DNA of 64,000 nt from Bacteroidetes bacterium GWF2_43_63 (lineage in GTDB: Bacteria > Bacteroidota > Bacteroidia > Bacteroidales > DTU049), in NCBI GenBank assembly GCA_001769275.1, contig MEOQ01000022.1, forward strand, positions 124,001-188,000, written 5' to 3'. A program made the translations under genes and the position numbers. The notes beneath the pieces are model-generated. The model had not been told where the DNA came from and did not search any database. It worked only from the letters and a program-made list of their open reading frames with translations. Shown piece after piece: positions 23,022 to 31,724 of this stretch (position 1 is the first letter of the stretch; every line of letters begins with the position of its first letter).

Positions 23022-24374
23022 TCATTTCCCCGAATTCACCGTCTGCAAGCCGATCAAACGATCGAATACTTCGCCGGGCTCGCGGTAATAGACATAAATG
23101 GTGTAATCATTGTCGGCTTCCGAATGTCGCCCCTCGATGTATGACGCATCAGCTGCGGCTTCGCCGTCTTTCAGATAAACATACTGATAGTTGTAATACC
23201 CTTGTTTCAGCAGCAATGAATCGGCATATCCTTTCAGATTGTAATCGTAATTAAGCTTGTATTTTTCGTTGAATCCCCACTGGGTGAAAGCGCCCTGCAG
23301 AAACACCGATCCTTCGGTGAGCGGGGCATCGTAGCTAAGCAGAAAATGGACCCACACATATTCCGATTCCAGGTCGCTGTCCTTGCCATCATCATTTTTT
23401 ATGAGTAAGCGGCCGTTGATGTCTTCATCGGACATGTAGCGTTCAAAAGGCCTGCGGTAATCGGTTTTCAGATTCACATGAAAAAGATTTTCTTTCCGCT
23501 GAATACTGGCAACTCTGTCGGTGTTGTAGGCAATGCTTTTAATATCGAAATGTCTGAATTCGTTGTTGGCATCGAAAACATTTTCGCTCTCGAAATTATA
23601 TTCAAGTTCATCGCCTTTCACAAGTTTTGGCTTCAAATCGGTAATCAGATTATCAGTCCTTCCGTTTTGCTGCAGAATCACAGTCAGATTGCGGTATGGA
23701 TCAATAATTTCAACACCGCTTTTATTGATTACAAAATCTACTTCGTGCTGATAATTTCGAAGCTCGATGTTTGTTGCCATTTTTATATCTGAAGTAATAC
23801 CAACAATATTTTCGGCAACTAAAAAACGCTTTGTCATCACCGTTTTCTTTTCTCCATTGTCATTGTAATAGACCTGCAGCAGATAGTTTCCGCTTTTCTT
23901 TGGCTTCATATTTTCGGTTGGAAAATTCACCGAATAATGAACATAATTGACGAGAGTGTTTACAGAAAACTGAAAAGAAGTGATTGGGTCCTCAGAAAAC
24001 CCGTCGATATAATCCATTTGCGGAAGATCGACCGGACTCCACAAAGCATCGCAGAGGATAAATGAAAAGAAATAATCTTTTTTGTCATTCGCCAGTTCAT
24101 CAAAGGATAGGGTAAGCTGGTTCTGTTTATTCAGCCAGATTACCGGAGGTCCAAAAACCCATTCCGAGGAGTGGAGCTGTACAGAATGAATGGTTTCGGA
24201 ATACACTTCGTCAGAATATTTCATCCGCGAAGGCTCGTAATATTCCACCGCATCCGGATATGTCACTACAGCATTTGTGCTGTCGGCGATATTTATTTCT
24301 GACACCGCAGGCTTCGAAGTGTGGCAGGAAGCGAGCCCCAGACCGGCTATGATATATATCAGTGTTTTTCTCAT
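23022..24374 (-). CDS. DUF5103 protein (type IX secretion system plug)
   Basis: The ATG at 24374 is chosen because the alternative at 24395 falls inside the -7 box. The 450-residue product starts MRKTLIYIIAGLGLASCHTS, giving a lipobox LASC. It matches DUF5103, the T9SS plug protein, with HSVQLHSSEWVFGPPVIWLNKQNQLTLSFDELANDKKDYFFSFILCDALW and the later YDAPLTEGSVFLQGAFTQWGFNEKYKLNYDYNLKGYADSLLLKQGYYNYQYVYL. In the structurally characterised T9SS, PorV and a plug protein close the SprA/Sov pore. The other T9SS core genes are outside the window; the cargo proteins seen here would depend on the system. Confidence 0.9.
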   Translation of the reverse strand: MRKTLIYIIAGLGLASCHTSKPAVSEINIADSTNAVVTYPDAVEYYEPSRMKYSDEVYSETIHSVQLHSSEWVFGPPVIWLNKQNQLTLSFDELANDKKDYFFSFILCDALWSPVDLPQMDYIDGFSEDPITSFQFSVNTLVNYVHYSVNFPTENMKPKKSGNYLLQVYYNDNGEKKTVMTKRFLVAENIVGITSDIKMATNIELRNYQHEVDFVINKSGVEIIDPYRNLTVILQQNGRTDNLITDLKPKLVKGDELEYNFESENVFDANNEFRHFDIKSIAYNTDRVASIQRKENLFHVNLKTDYRRPFERYMSDEDINGRLLIKNDDGKDSDLESEYVWVHFLLSYDAPLTEGSVFLQGAFTQWGFNEKYKLNYDYNLKGYADSLLLKQGYYNYQYVYLKDGEAAADASYIEGRHSEADNDYTIYVYYREPGEVFDRLIGLQTVNSGK

Positions 24375-24392
24375 TTCATTCCGATTGCTTCG

Positions 24393-24400
24393 CAAATATA
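24393..24400 (-). promoter_or_regulatory. -7 box for the DUF5103 gene (TATATTTG)
   Basis: TATATTTG on the minus strand, 18 bp upstream of the ATG at 24374. Confidence 0.5.
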
Positions 24401-24468
24401 GGAAATATCAGGCAAAGAAAGTGTAAAGCACATATAAAGATGCAGTCAGGCGCTTTTAAAGTGTATCG

Positions 24469-24494
24469 TTGCAACTGATTAATTTCTAAATTTG
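24469..24494 (+). promoter_or_regulatory. Promoter of the nqr operon
   Basis: TAAATTTG (24487-24494) fits the -7 consensus, with TTG at 24469-24471 as a -33 candidate (15-bp gap, slightly short). The nqrA ATG follows at 24513. Confidence 0.5.
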
Positions 24495-24512
24495 CGGAAA
24501 TTCCAGACCTAT

Positions 24513-25865
24513 ATGCGAAAGGTTTACAAAATCCGCAAAGGGCTTGACATAAAACTGAAGGGAGATGTGAATCCGGACGACATTCGGACTCATGCTGCCG
24601 AGCTTTATGCCGTTGAGCCCAGCCGGTTCAGGCTGATGAATCCCCGCCTGCTGGTGCAGGAAGGTGACATCGTTGAATGTGGCACTCCGGTAATTCAAAA
24701 CAAACTTGACGAAAGAATTATTCTCACTTCGCCGGTGTCAGGCATAGTAAAAAGAGTTGTACGGGGCGATAAGCGAAAGCTGTTGGCTGTTGAAATCGAA
24801 CCAGACAAAAGCGAAAGGAAAGTTCATTTTGGCGAAGCAAATCCGGCAATGTGTGAGCGGGAGACCATTGTTTCGAAACTATTGAAATCTGGCTTATGGC
24901 CTTTGCTTCGGCAGCGGCCCTATGCAATCATAGCAAACCCGGACGATACTCCGCGCGACATTTTTATATCAGCATTCGATTCTGCGCCGCTGGCTGTTTC
25001 TGATCATGCATTCATTAAGAAAAACGCAGCTGCATTTCAAACCGGTATCGATGTCCTGAAAAAACTTACTGCAGGAAGGGTACATATAGGACTGCATGCA
25101 GAAAAGACGGACGAGCTGGTGTATGCTGCATTTAAAAATACCGAGCTGCATGTTTTCAGCGGACCGCATCCGGCGGGCAATGTGGGAGTTCAGATTCATC
25201 AGATTGCGCCCATCAACAAAGGCGAAACGGTTTGGTATCTCTATCCGCAGGATGTTGTTGCCATTGGCAAACTATTTATTTCCGGTTATCGCGAAATCAC
25301 ACGATTTGTGACAGTGGCGGGCAGTGAAGTAAAAAACACCTACATGGCAGAAATGCCCGCTGAGTCTTCGCTGGAGTGGTTGCTTGCAGGAAACATAAAA
25401 GAAGGCGATGTGCGTGTTATCAGCGGCAATGTGCTTTCTGGAACCAATGTCGGCAAGCAGGGTTTTCTTGGTTTTTATGAATCAATGATTACTGTAATTC
25501 CCGAAGGCAATTATTTCGATTTCTTTGGTTGGGCCGCGCCGGGTTTCAACAAGCACAGTGCCTCGCGAACTTTTCCTGCTTTTCTTACTCCGAAGCGTAA
25601 GTTTCGTCTCGACACCAATTTCCATGGGTCTGAACGTGCTTTTGTACTGAGTGATCAGTATGACAAAGTTTTTCCCTTTGATATTTTGCCGGTTTATTTG
25701 CTCAAAGCTATTCTGGCTGGTGATATTGAAAAAATGGAAAAACTCGGAATTTACGAAGTGGCCGAAGAAGATTTTGCGCTATGCGAATATGTCTGCACTT
25801 CGAAAATTGAATCGCAACAAATCGTTCGCGACGGAATTGACCTGATGATTAAGGAAATGAGTTAA
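24513..25865 (+). CDS. nqrA: Na+-translocating NADH:quinone reductase subunit A
   Basis: The 450-residue product starts at ATG 24513 (MRKVYKIRKGLDIKLKGD); the frame is open upstream but only from a TTG inside the promoter. It matches NqrA: KIRKGLDI at the N-terminus, the IILTSPVSGIVKRVVRGDKRKLLAVEIE barrel-sandwich motif, and later FSGPHPAGNVGVQIHQIAPINKGETVWYL and GWAAPGFNKHSASRTF. NqrA is the cytoplasmic quinone-binding subunit of the six-subunit sodium pump. First gene of the complete nqrABCDEF operon. Confidence 0.97.
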   Translation: MRKVYKIRKGLDIKLKGDVNPDDIRTHAAELYAVEPSRFRLMNPRLLVQEGDIVECGTPVIQNKLDERIILTSPVSGIVKRVVRGDKRKLLAVEIEPDKSERKVHFGEANPAMCERETIVSKLLKSGLWPLLRQRPYAIIANPDDTPRDIFISAFDSAPLAVSDHAFIKKNAAAFQTGIDVLKKLTAGRVHIGLHAEKTDELVYAAFKNTELHVFSGPHPAGNVGVQIHQIAPINKGETVWYLYPQDVVAIGKLFISGYREITRFVTVAGSEVKNTYMAEMPAESSLEWLLAGNIKEGDVRVISGNVLSGTNVGKQGFLGFYESMITVIPEGNYFDFFGWAAPGFNKHSASRTFPAFLTPKRKFRLDTNFHGSERAFVLSDQYDKVFPFDILPVYLLKAILAGDIEKMEKLGIYEVAEEDFALCEYVCTSKIESQQIVRDGIDLMIKEMS

Positions 25866-25876
25866 TATATAGTTCT

Positions 25877-27055
25877 ATGAAGAAAGGACTCAGAAAAATT
25901 TTAGACAGAATCAAACCATCGTTTCAAAAGGGGAAGAAACTTCATTTTCTTCACTCCACATTCGATGCGTTTGAATCTTTCATGTTTGTGCCTGACAAGG
26001 TAACGAACAAAGGCTCGCATATCCGCGACGCCATTGATCTTAAGCGAACGATGACTGTCGTAATCATTGCACTTGTGCCTGCGCTGCTGTTCGGAATGTT
26101 CAATGTCGGCGTGCAGCATTTTCTGCTGATGAACGAGTACAAAGGCCTGTCGTGGCAGGAAGTAATTTCTGCAGCCGGCATCTGGCCTATGTTCTGGTAT
26201 GGCTTCCTGAAAGTTTTACCCATCATTATTGTTTCGTATGTGGTAGGACTTGGGATTGAATTTGTTTTTGCGCAGGTGAAAGGGCACGAAGTCAATGAAG
26301 GATTTCTGGTCACCGGAATGTTGATCCCGTTGATTGTGCCACCTACAACACCGCTCTGGATGCTGGCTGTAGCTGTTGCTTTTGCAGTGGTTTTCGGCAA
26401 AGAAGTTTTCGGTGGTACTGGCATGAACATCATGAATCCGGCATTACTCGCCCGCGCATTTTTGTTTTTTGCCTACCCGTCGCATATGTCGGGCGATGCT
26501 CCGTGGAGTGTTGCCGCAGATGCGATGAGCGGCCCGACTCCTTTGGCACATGCTGCCGCTGCCAATGTAGAGCAGATGCCTTCACTGACAGATATGTTCA
26601 TTGGTTTTATTCCGGGTTCCATAGGTGAGACATCGGTTGCAATGATATTGCTGGGGGCATTGATTTTGATTTTCACAGGAATCGGTAGTCTGCGCATAAT
26701 GCTGAGTGTTGTTATTGGTGGCGTTCTGATGTCACTGCTCATGAATGCATGGGGCGCCAATCCTTACATGGAGATGACGCCGCTTTGGCATTTGATGGTT
26801 GGCGGATTTGCGTTCGGAACCGTTTTTATGGCAACCGATCCCGTCACCGCAGCGCAGACTCAATGGGGAAAAATCATTTACGGCTTGCTTATCGGAATGT
26901 TCACTATACTGCTTCGGGTGCTCAATCCGGCGTATCCTGAAGGCATGATGCTGGCTATTCTGATGATGAATGTATTCGCGCCGCTTATCGATTATTACGT
27001 TGTGGAATTCAATATCCGTCGTCGTTTGCGAAGGGTAAAACAGGAAAAAATATAG
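25877..27055 (+). CDS. nqrB: Na+-translocating NADH:quinone reductase subunit B
   Basis: 392 residues, multi-spanning membrane subunit. The N-terminal cytoplasmic part (LRKILDRIKPSFQKGKKLHFLHSTFDAFESFMFVP) is followed by about ten helices. The covalent FMN site corresponds to DAMSGPT, with Thr221 as the attachment residue, and the riboflavin/quinone region includes GTGMNIMNPALLARAFLFFAYPSHMSGD. NqrB drives sodium translocation and quinone reduction. Covalent FMN needs the flavin transferase ApbE, whose gene is not in this window. Confidence 0.97.
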   Translation: MKKGLRKILDRIKPSFQKGKKLHFLHSTFDAFESFMFVPDKVTNKGSHIRDAIDLKRTMTVVIIALVPALLFGMFNVGVQHFLLMNEYKGLSWQEVISAAGIWPMFWYGFLKVLPIIIVSYVVGLGIEFVFAQVKGHEVNEGFLVTGMLIPLIVPPTTPLWMLAVAVAFAVVFGKEVFGGTGMNIMNPALLARAFLFFAYPSHMSGDAPWSVAADAMSGPTPLAHAAAANVEQMPSLTDMFIGFIPGSIGETSVAMILLGALILIFTGIGSLRIMLSVVIGGVLMSLLMNAWGANPYMEMTPLWHLMVGGFAFGTVFMATDPVTAAQTQWGKIIYGLLIGMFTILLRVLNPAYPEGMMLAILMMNVFAPLIDYYVVEFNIRRRLRRVKQEKI

Positions 27056-27059
27056 GAGG
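27054..27059 (+). promoter_or_regulatory. Strong Shine-Dalgarno before nqrC
   Basis: AGGAGG ends 4 bp before the nqrC ATG at 27064. A perfect Shine-Dalgarno sequence is unusual for Bacteroidota, where most genes lack one. Confidence 0.7.
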
Positions 27060-27063
27060 CCAT

Positions 27064-27810
27064 ATGTTTAGCAACAGATACATATTTATTTATTCCACCA
27101 TCATGGTTGTGGTGGTTGCTGTTTTGCTGGCACTGGCCGCAACACTGCTTCAGCCCTATCAGGAGAAAAACATCCGGATTGAAAGAATGCGCTATATTCT
27201 CACTGCAATCAATATTGAGAACACTACGGCCAATGCTGAGGAGCTGTATTCAAAATACATTTCTGAAGAGCTTGTCATTAGTGCAGATGGGGAAATTACA
27301 GGCCGCTACAAAGACGGAAAGCTGGAGCAGGGCAGCCGCAGAGCGTTTGATATTGATCTTCGAACGGAAATGAAAAAGCTGAAAGATGGTGGAACAATTG
27401 AATTGCCGCTGTTTATTGCAGTTGCAGGAAATGACACACTGACTATTTTGCCCCTTCAGGGGAAAGGGCTCTGGGGGCCGATTTGGGGATATATCAGTTT
27501 GAAGAGCGATTTGAATACCATAGCCGGTTCTGTTTTCGACCACAAGGGAGAGACGCCCGGACTTGGCGCTGAGATTGCCTTACCTGAGTTTCAGCAACAG
27601 TTTTTTGGAAAGAAAATCTTTGACGAAACCGGAAATTTTGTGAGCGTGAAAGTTCTGAAAGGAGGCGTAAAAAACAGCAAGACACCGGAAGTACACGGAG
27701 TCGATGCTATTTCCGGCGGCACCATTACCAGCGACGGAACTTCGAACATGATTGAAAGCAGCCTTCATTTGTATATTCCTTTCATTAAAAAGAATATAAG
27801 TCATGAGTAA
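27064..27810 (+). CDS. nqrC: Na+-translocating NADH:quinone reductase subunit C
   Basis: 248 residues: one N-terminal membrane helix ([23 protein letters not shown]) and a periplasmic FMN domain. The covalent flavin attachment motif is [13 protein letters not shown], with Thr220 as the FMN-bearing residue. [37 protein letters not shown] is the conserved flavin-binding core. It passes electrons between NqrD/E and NqrB. It is preceded by a perfect AGGAGG and overlaps nqrD by 8 bp, so translation of the two is coupled. Confidence 0.97.
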   Translation: MFSNRYIFIYSTIMVVVVAVLLALAATLLQPYQEKNIRIERMRYILTAINIENTTANAEELYSKYISEELVISADGEITGRYKDGKLEQGSRRAFDIDLRTEMKKLKDGGTIELPLFIAVAGNDTLTILPLQGKGLWGPIWGYISLKSDLNTIAGSVFDHKGETPGLGAEIALPEFQQQFFGKKIFDETGNFVSVKVLKGGVKNSKTPEVHGVDAISGGTITSDGTSNMIESSLHLYIPFIKKNISHE

Positions 27811-28459
27811 CGAAAATACAACGCGAGAATCTGCATTCTCTGCAAAAAATCTACGTTTGCTTACAGCGCCGCTAAGCAAAGACAATCCGATCACTGTGCA
27901 GGTGCTTGGAATTTGTTCCGCGCTGGCGGTTACAGTGAAACTAAAACCTGCTATAGTGATGGCTTTGGCAGTAACAATTGTAATTGCTCTGGCAAATCTG
28001 ATCACGTCGTTGCTGCGTAAAACCATTCCGCCTCGCATTCGAATTATTGTACAATTGGTCATTATTTCATTGCTTGTAATTTTGGTCGATCAGGTACTGA
28101 AAGCTTTTGTGTATGATGTAAGTAAGCAGCTTTCAGTTTTTGTCGGGCTCATCATTACCAATTGCATTGTGATGGGACGTCTGGAAGCCTTTGCCATGGC
28201 CAATCGCCCGTGGCAGTCGTTTATTGATGGGATTGGCAACGGTCTTGGTTATGGGATAATTCTGATCGTTGTTTCGTTTTTCCGCGAGTTGCTTGGCTCC
28301 GGAACAATCTATGGCTATCAGATAATTCCTGATGGTTTCTATGCGATTGGATATGAAGATAATGGCCTGATGATTCTGCCACCAATGGCGCTTATACTTG
28401 TTGGCGCTATCATCTGGGTTCATCGCAGCAGCAATAAAGACTTGATTGATAAAAGTTAA
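27803..28459 (+). CDS. nqrD: Na+-translocating NADH:quinone reductase subunit D
   Basis: 218 residues with a short hydrophilic N-terminus and six predicted helices. Family motifs include [51 protein letters not shown] (with the conserved Cys that contributes to the intramembrane 2Fe-2S site shared with NqrE), and [29 protein letters not shown]. It overlaps nqrC and precedes nqrE by 12 bp. Confidence 0.97.
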   Translation: MSNENTTRESAFSAKNLRLLTAPLSKDNPITVQVLGICSALAVTVKLKPAIVMALAVTIVIALANLITSLLRKTIPPRIRIIVQLVIISLLVILVDQVLKAFVYDVSKQLSVFVGLIITNCIVMGRLEAFAMANRPWQSFIDGIGNGLGYGIILIVVSFFRELLGSGTIYGYQIIPDGFYAIGYEDNGLMILPPMALILVGAIIWVHRSSNKDLIDKS

Positions 28460-28471
28460 AACTGAAAAGCT

Positions 28472-29089
28472 ATGCAGGATTTAATTAATATATTCGTCAA
28501 GAGCATTTTCATCGACAACATGGTGTTTGCCTATTTCTTAGGCATGTGCTCTTACCTGGCCGTTTCAAAAACAGTCAAAACATCGCTGGGACTTGGTGTT
28601 GCAGTGATTTTTGTTCTTTTGATAACAGTCCCCCTCAATTTTCTTCTGGAGACCTATTTTCTAAAGAAGGGTGCTATGGAGTGGATCAGTGCATCGTTTG
28701 CTGATCTCGATTTAAGCTTTTTAAGTTTCATTATGTTCATCGCTGTGATAGCCGGGATGGTGCAACTGGTTGAAATGATTGTTGAGAAATTCAGCCCTTC
28801 ATTATACAATGCGTTGGGAATATTTCTTCCGCTTATCGCAGTGAATTGTGCCATTCTTGGAGCATCACTTTTTATGCAGGAACGCGAACTCGAATCGGTG
28901 GGCGAATCTGTGGCCTTCGGCCTTGGTTCAGGCATTGGCTGGTTACTGGCCATTGTTGCCATTGCTGCTATCCGCGAAAAACTGACCTACTCAAATGTCC
29001 CGGCTCCACTTCGTGGACTTGGAATCACTTTTATTATTACCGGGCTTATGGGCATTGCGTTTATGAGCTTTTTCGGAATATCCATTTAA
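28472..29089 (+). CDS. nqrE: Na+-translocating NADH:quinone reductase subunit E
   Basis: 205 residues, inverted-topology partner of NqrD with six helices. Motifs: [26 protein letters not shown] (conserved Cys of the intramembrane iron centre), [25 protein letters not shown] (second Cys), and [26 protein letters not shown]. The pair NqrD/NqrE carries electrons across the membrane from NqrF to NqrC. Normal length for the family; 15 bp separates it from nqrF. Confidence 0.97.
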   Translation: MQDLINIFVKSIFIDNMVFAYFLGMCSYLAVSKTVKTSLGLGVAVIFVLLITVPLNFLLETYFLKKGAMEWISASFADLDLSFLSFIMFIAVIAGMVQLVEMIVEKFSPSLYNALGIFLPLIAVNCAILGASLFMQERELESVGESVAFGLGSGIGWLLAIVAIAAIREKLTYSNVPAPLRGLGITFIITGLMGIAFMSFFGISI

Positions 29090-29104
29090 TTCAAAACAGG
29101 CGTT

Positions 29105-30367
29105 ATGGTTCTGATAGAAATTTCGACGGGAACAATCATTGCAGCAGGTGTTGTTGTTTTTTTACTTATTATATTATTACTGGTGGGCATGCTGCTGTAT
29201 GCGCGAAAAAAACTGATGCCACAAGGGAAAGTAACATTGACAATCAACGATGACCAGAAGATTGAAGTAATGCCCGGATCAAGTGTTTTATCAACAATGA
29301 GTTCCAATGGTATATTTCTTCCATCAGCATGTGGTGGTGGCGGCACCTGTGGTATGTGCAAATGTCAGATTCCAGAAGGTGGTGGTTCGATTTTGCCAAC
29401 AGAAACCGGTTTTTTTACACGAAAACAAATCAAGGAAAATTGGCGTCTGGGTTGTCAGGTGAAAGTGCGCAATGATATGGATATTCAGATTGCACCTGAG
29501 ATATTTGGTGTAAAAAAATGGGAATGCGAGGTTGTTTCCAATAGAAATGTTGCCACTTTTATAAAAGAATTTGTTTTAAAAATTCCGCACGACGAACGTT
29601 TTATTTTCCGCAGTGGCGGCTATGTTCAGGTATATGTGCCAGGTGGCATCGAAGTTCCGTTTAAAGATTTTAACATCGAAGAAGAATACCGTGACGAATG
29701 GGATAAGTTTAAGATGTGGGATTTAATAATGAAGAATCCGGAACAGATGTATAAAGCTTATTCTGTGGCCAATCACCCGGCATTAGACAATATTATCATG
29801 CTCAATGTGCGTATAGCAACCCCGCCCTGGGACAAGAAAACAAACAGTTTCAAAAAGGTGAATCCGGGTATTTGTTCCAGTTATGTCTTTTCTTTAAAAC
29901 CTGGCGATAAGGTTATTGTGAGCGGTCCTTACGGCGAATTCCATATCAAGGACACCAAAAAGGAAATGATGTTCATTGGTGGCGGAGCCGGAATGGCACC
30001 TATGCGGTCGCATATTTTTGATCAGTTCGAAACACATACAACTGATCGTAAAGCTACATTCTGGTACGGTGGCCGTTCGTTGCGCGAGTTGTTTTATGTG
30101 GAGGATTTTAAACGAATTGAAAGTCAGCACCCGAATTTTAAATTCAACATAGCGCTTTCAGAGCCAAAACCCGAAGACAATTGGACCGGCTATACCGGCT
30201 TTATTCACAAGGTAATTCTCGATAATTATTTGAGTAAACATCCGGAACCGGAGGAAATAGAATATTATTTGTGCGGACCGCCGCAGATGAACGATGCTGT
30301 GCAGGCGATGCTTGATAGTTTGGGTGTGCCGCAGGAGAATATTGCATTTGATGACTTCGGTGGGTGA
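29105..30367 (+). CDS. nqrF: Na+-translocating NADH:quinone reductase subunit F
   Basis: 420 residues. An N-terminal membrane helix precedes a ferredoxin-like 2Fe-2S domain with PSACGGGGTCGMCKC and the fourth Cys in RLGCQVKV. A ferredoxin-reductase module follows: FAD-binding YKAYSVANHPA and NVRIATPPW, then NAD-binding MMFIGGGAGMAPMRSHIFDQ and the C-terminal YYLCGPPQMNDAV...FDDFGG. NqrF oxidises NADH and feeds electrons into the pump. The usual RxYS FAD motif reads KAYS here, an Arg to Lys change. Last gene of the operon; no clear terminator before the repeat array. Confidence 0.97.
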   Translation: MVLIEISTGTIIAAGVVVFLLIILLLVGMLLYARKKLMPQGKVTLTINDDQKIEVMPGSSVLSTMSSNGIFLPSACGGGGTCGMCKCQIPEGGGSILPTETGFFTRKQIKENWRLGCQVKVRNDMDIQIAPEIFGVKKWECEVVSNRNVATFIKEFVLKIPHDERFIFRSGGYVQVYVPGGIEVPFKDFNIEEEYRDEWDKFKMWDLIMKNPEQMYKAYSVANHPALDNIIMLNVRIATPPWDKKTNSFKKVNPGICSSYVFSLKPGDKVIVSGPYGEFHIKDTKKEMMFIGGGAGMAPMRSHIFDQFETHTTDRKATFWYGGRSLRELFYVEDFKRIESQHPNFKFNIALSEPKPEDNWTGYTGFIHKVILDNYLSKHPEPEEIEYYLCGPPQMNDAVQAMLDSLGVPQENIAFDDFGG

Positions 30368-30370
30368 GCC

Positions 30371-31050
30371 CGCGATGAGTTTTCACGCGGAGAACGCAAA
30401 GTGATTTCGCGCAGAGGTCGCAGAGACGCTGAGAAATTGCTTGCAGAGGGCGCAAAGACGCAGAGAATAGTTTCACACATAGTTGCACGGCGATTGCTCG
30501 CAGAGGTCGCAAAGGCGCAAAGATATTATGCAATAGTTTCTCGCGGAGAACGCAGAGACGCTAAGAGATGTCACGCAGAGAACGCTGAGACGCAGAGAGA
30601 TTTCACGCTAAGAACGTAAAGACGCAGAGTGATTTCACGCTGAGAACGCAGATACGCAGAGAGATATCGCGTAGAGAACGCTGAGACGCTGAGAAATTGC
30701 TCGCAGAGTGCGCAGAGACGCAGTGAAATTCTTTCGTCCGCGAATGAACGCAAATGACCGCGAATATTTTTGCTTCCCTCAGCAGGTCTTATTAACGCTA
30801 ATTAGAATCAATTTTCATCTGCGATGAACATTGATTCAGTTGTGTCACGCAGAGTTCACAAAGCCGCTGAGAAATTTTTTCATCCGCGAATTACGCTTTT
30901 TATATTCGCCTTCTGATATTGTTTTTTTGGTGCTCATGAGCTCGTGCCTTCCAGGCACTTCGGTTCGCGAAGGATTTGTTGCCGGCAACATTGCATATGG
31001 ACGCTAATTCGAATCCGCCTTCACCTGTGGTGAAGACTGATTCTGTGTGT
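30371..31050. repeat. Degenerate ~32-bp CGCAGAG array with hairpins D3 and D4
   Basis: Roughly 360 bp (30371-30735) consist of a dozen or so imperfect units such as cgcagagaacgctgagacg with spacers like agatttca, a period of about 32 bp. Beyond this lie hairpins D3 (30805-30837, GAATCAAT...ATTGATTC) and D4 (31011-31043, TTCACC tgt GGTGAA core). The units are degenerate and there are no unique spacers or cas genes, so this is not a CRISPR. No gene seen between nqrF and 31443. Confidence 0.8.
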
Positions 31051-31171
31051 CGCTCGAATGGATACAAAGATTCCTCTGGATCCGACTCTTCCATGACCTC
31101 CATTTCATTTCGGACTATGGAAGGTCGCTAGCAAACTCAGTTCGGATTAGTAGTAAAAGTGAAAATGGGGC

Positions 31172-31333
31172 TGTCTCAAAATTAAAAATTGTTACGATAT
31201 TCCATCGTCCGCCGACTGGCGGATATGGAATCGTCGTAACAGCGTCAAAAACAACGATTCCATATCCTTCCGCTCCTGCGTCGCTATCGGACGATGGAAT
31301 ATTGTTTTTGACTAAGCTTGCGCTTTGAGACCG
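31172..31333 (+). repeat. Type-A structured repeat, copy 2 (divergent)
   Basis: About 162 bp with ends TGTCTCAAAAT (31172-31182) and TTTGAGAC (31324-31331). The stems are ATATTCCATCGT (31197-31208) with ACGATGGAATAT (31291-31302), and ATATGGAATCGT (31223-31234) with ACGATTCCATAT (31254-31265). Each stem differs from the other copies at two positions, and in each case the partner strand has changed to match. The variable loop between the two left arms is reduced to a short CCGCC/GGCGG hairpin. Confidence 0.9.
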
Positions 31334-31442
31334 CCTCAGCCAATGATTTCAAAAGACTAAACCGAACTGAGTAAAAGCGAGCTGACAGCTGCAACTTGCA
31401 CCTTTATGGACTTTATAACTTTCTACTTTCCACTTCATAAAC

Positions 31443-31715
31443 TTAGTGTTTCTTTCTGCTACAAACATTCCCTATAAAAACTTTCGCATCGTAGATGCAT
31501 TCTGCAGAGCGGATGATCAGGCAGTAGATGCCTGGTTTAAAGTTTCTGGTTGGAACTGAAACACTGGCCGTATTTTTCTCTTCCGTTAATACAGCCCGGT
31601 TGAAAACCAGTTTCCCTTTTTTGTCCTTGATCGACAGTAAATACACATTGTCACATTTTCCTGCAAAAGAAATAGATGCAGTACTAAAACCATTATTGAA
31701 TAAAAAGTTTTTCAT
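31443..31715 (-). CDS. Orphan T9SS sorting-tail-like small protein
   Basis: A 90-residue ORF (start 31715, MKNFLFNNGFSTASISFAGKCDNVYLLS). Its body reads like an isolated type A T9SS C-terminal domain: VYLLSIKDKKGKLVFNRAVL, then SVSVPTRNFKPGIYCLIIRSAECIYDAKVFIGN, the turn-rich GIY-L-I---- K-F pattern of sorting tails. There is no signal peptide and no passenger domain upstream, since the region to 32282 has no open frame continuing into it. It may be a remnant of a deleted cargo gene or a small intact protein. Expression evidence is lacking. Confidence 0.45.
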   Translation of the reverse strand: MKNFLFNNGFSTASISFAGKCDNVYLLSIKDKKGKLVFNRAVLTEEKNTASVSVPTRNFKPGIYCLIIRSAECIYDAKVFIGNVCSRKKH

Positions 31716-31724
31716 GGCGGTCAA

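Noticed and set aside
24492-24512. TTG start of nqrA at 24492
   Set aside because: It overlaps the predicted -7 box; NqrA sequences start at MxKVYKIRKGLDI, matching the ATG at 24513.
30371-30735. The CGCAGAG array as a CRISPR
   Set aside because: The units are degenerate throughout, there are no unique equal-length spacers between exact repeats, and no cas genes are nearby.
30401-30753. ORFs of 60-110 residues in both strands of the repeat array after nqrF
   Set aside because: Sequences are low-complexity Arg/Glu/Leu-rich translations of the repeat with no start signals or family resemblance.
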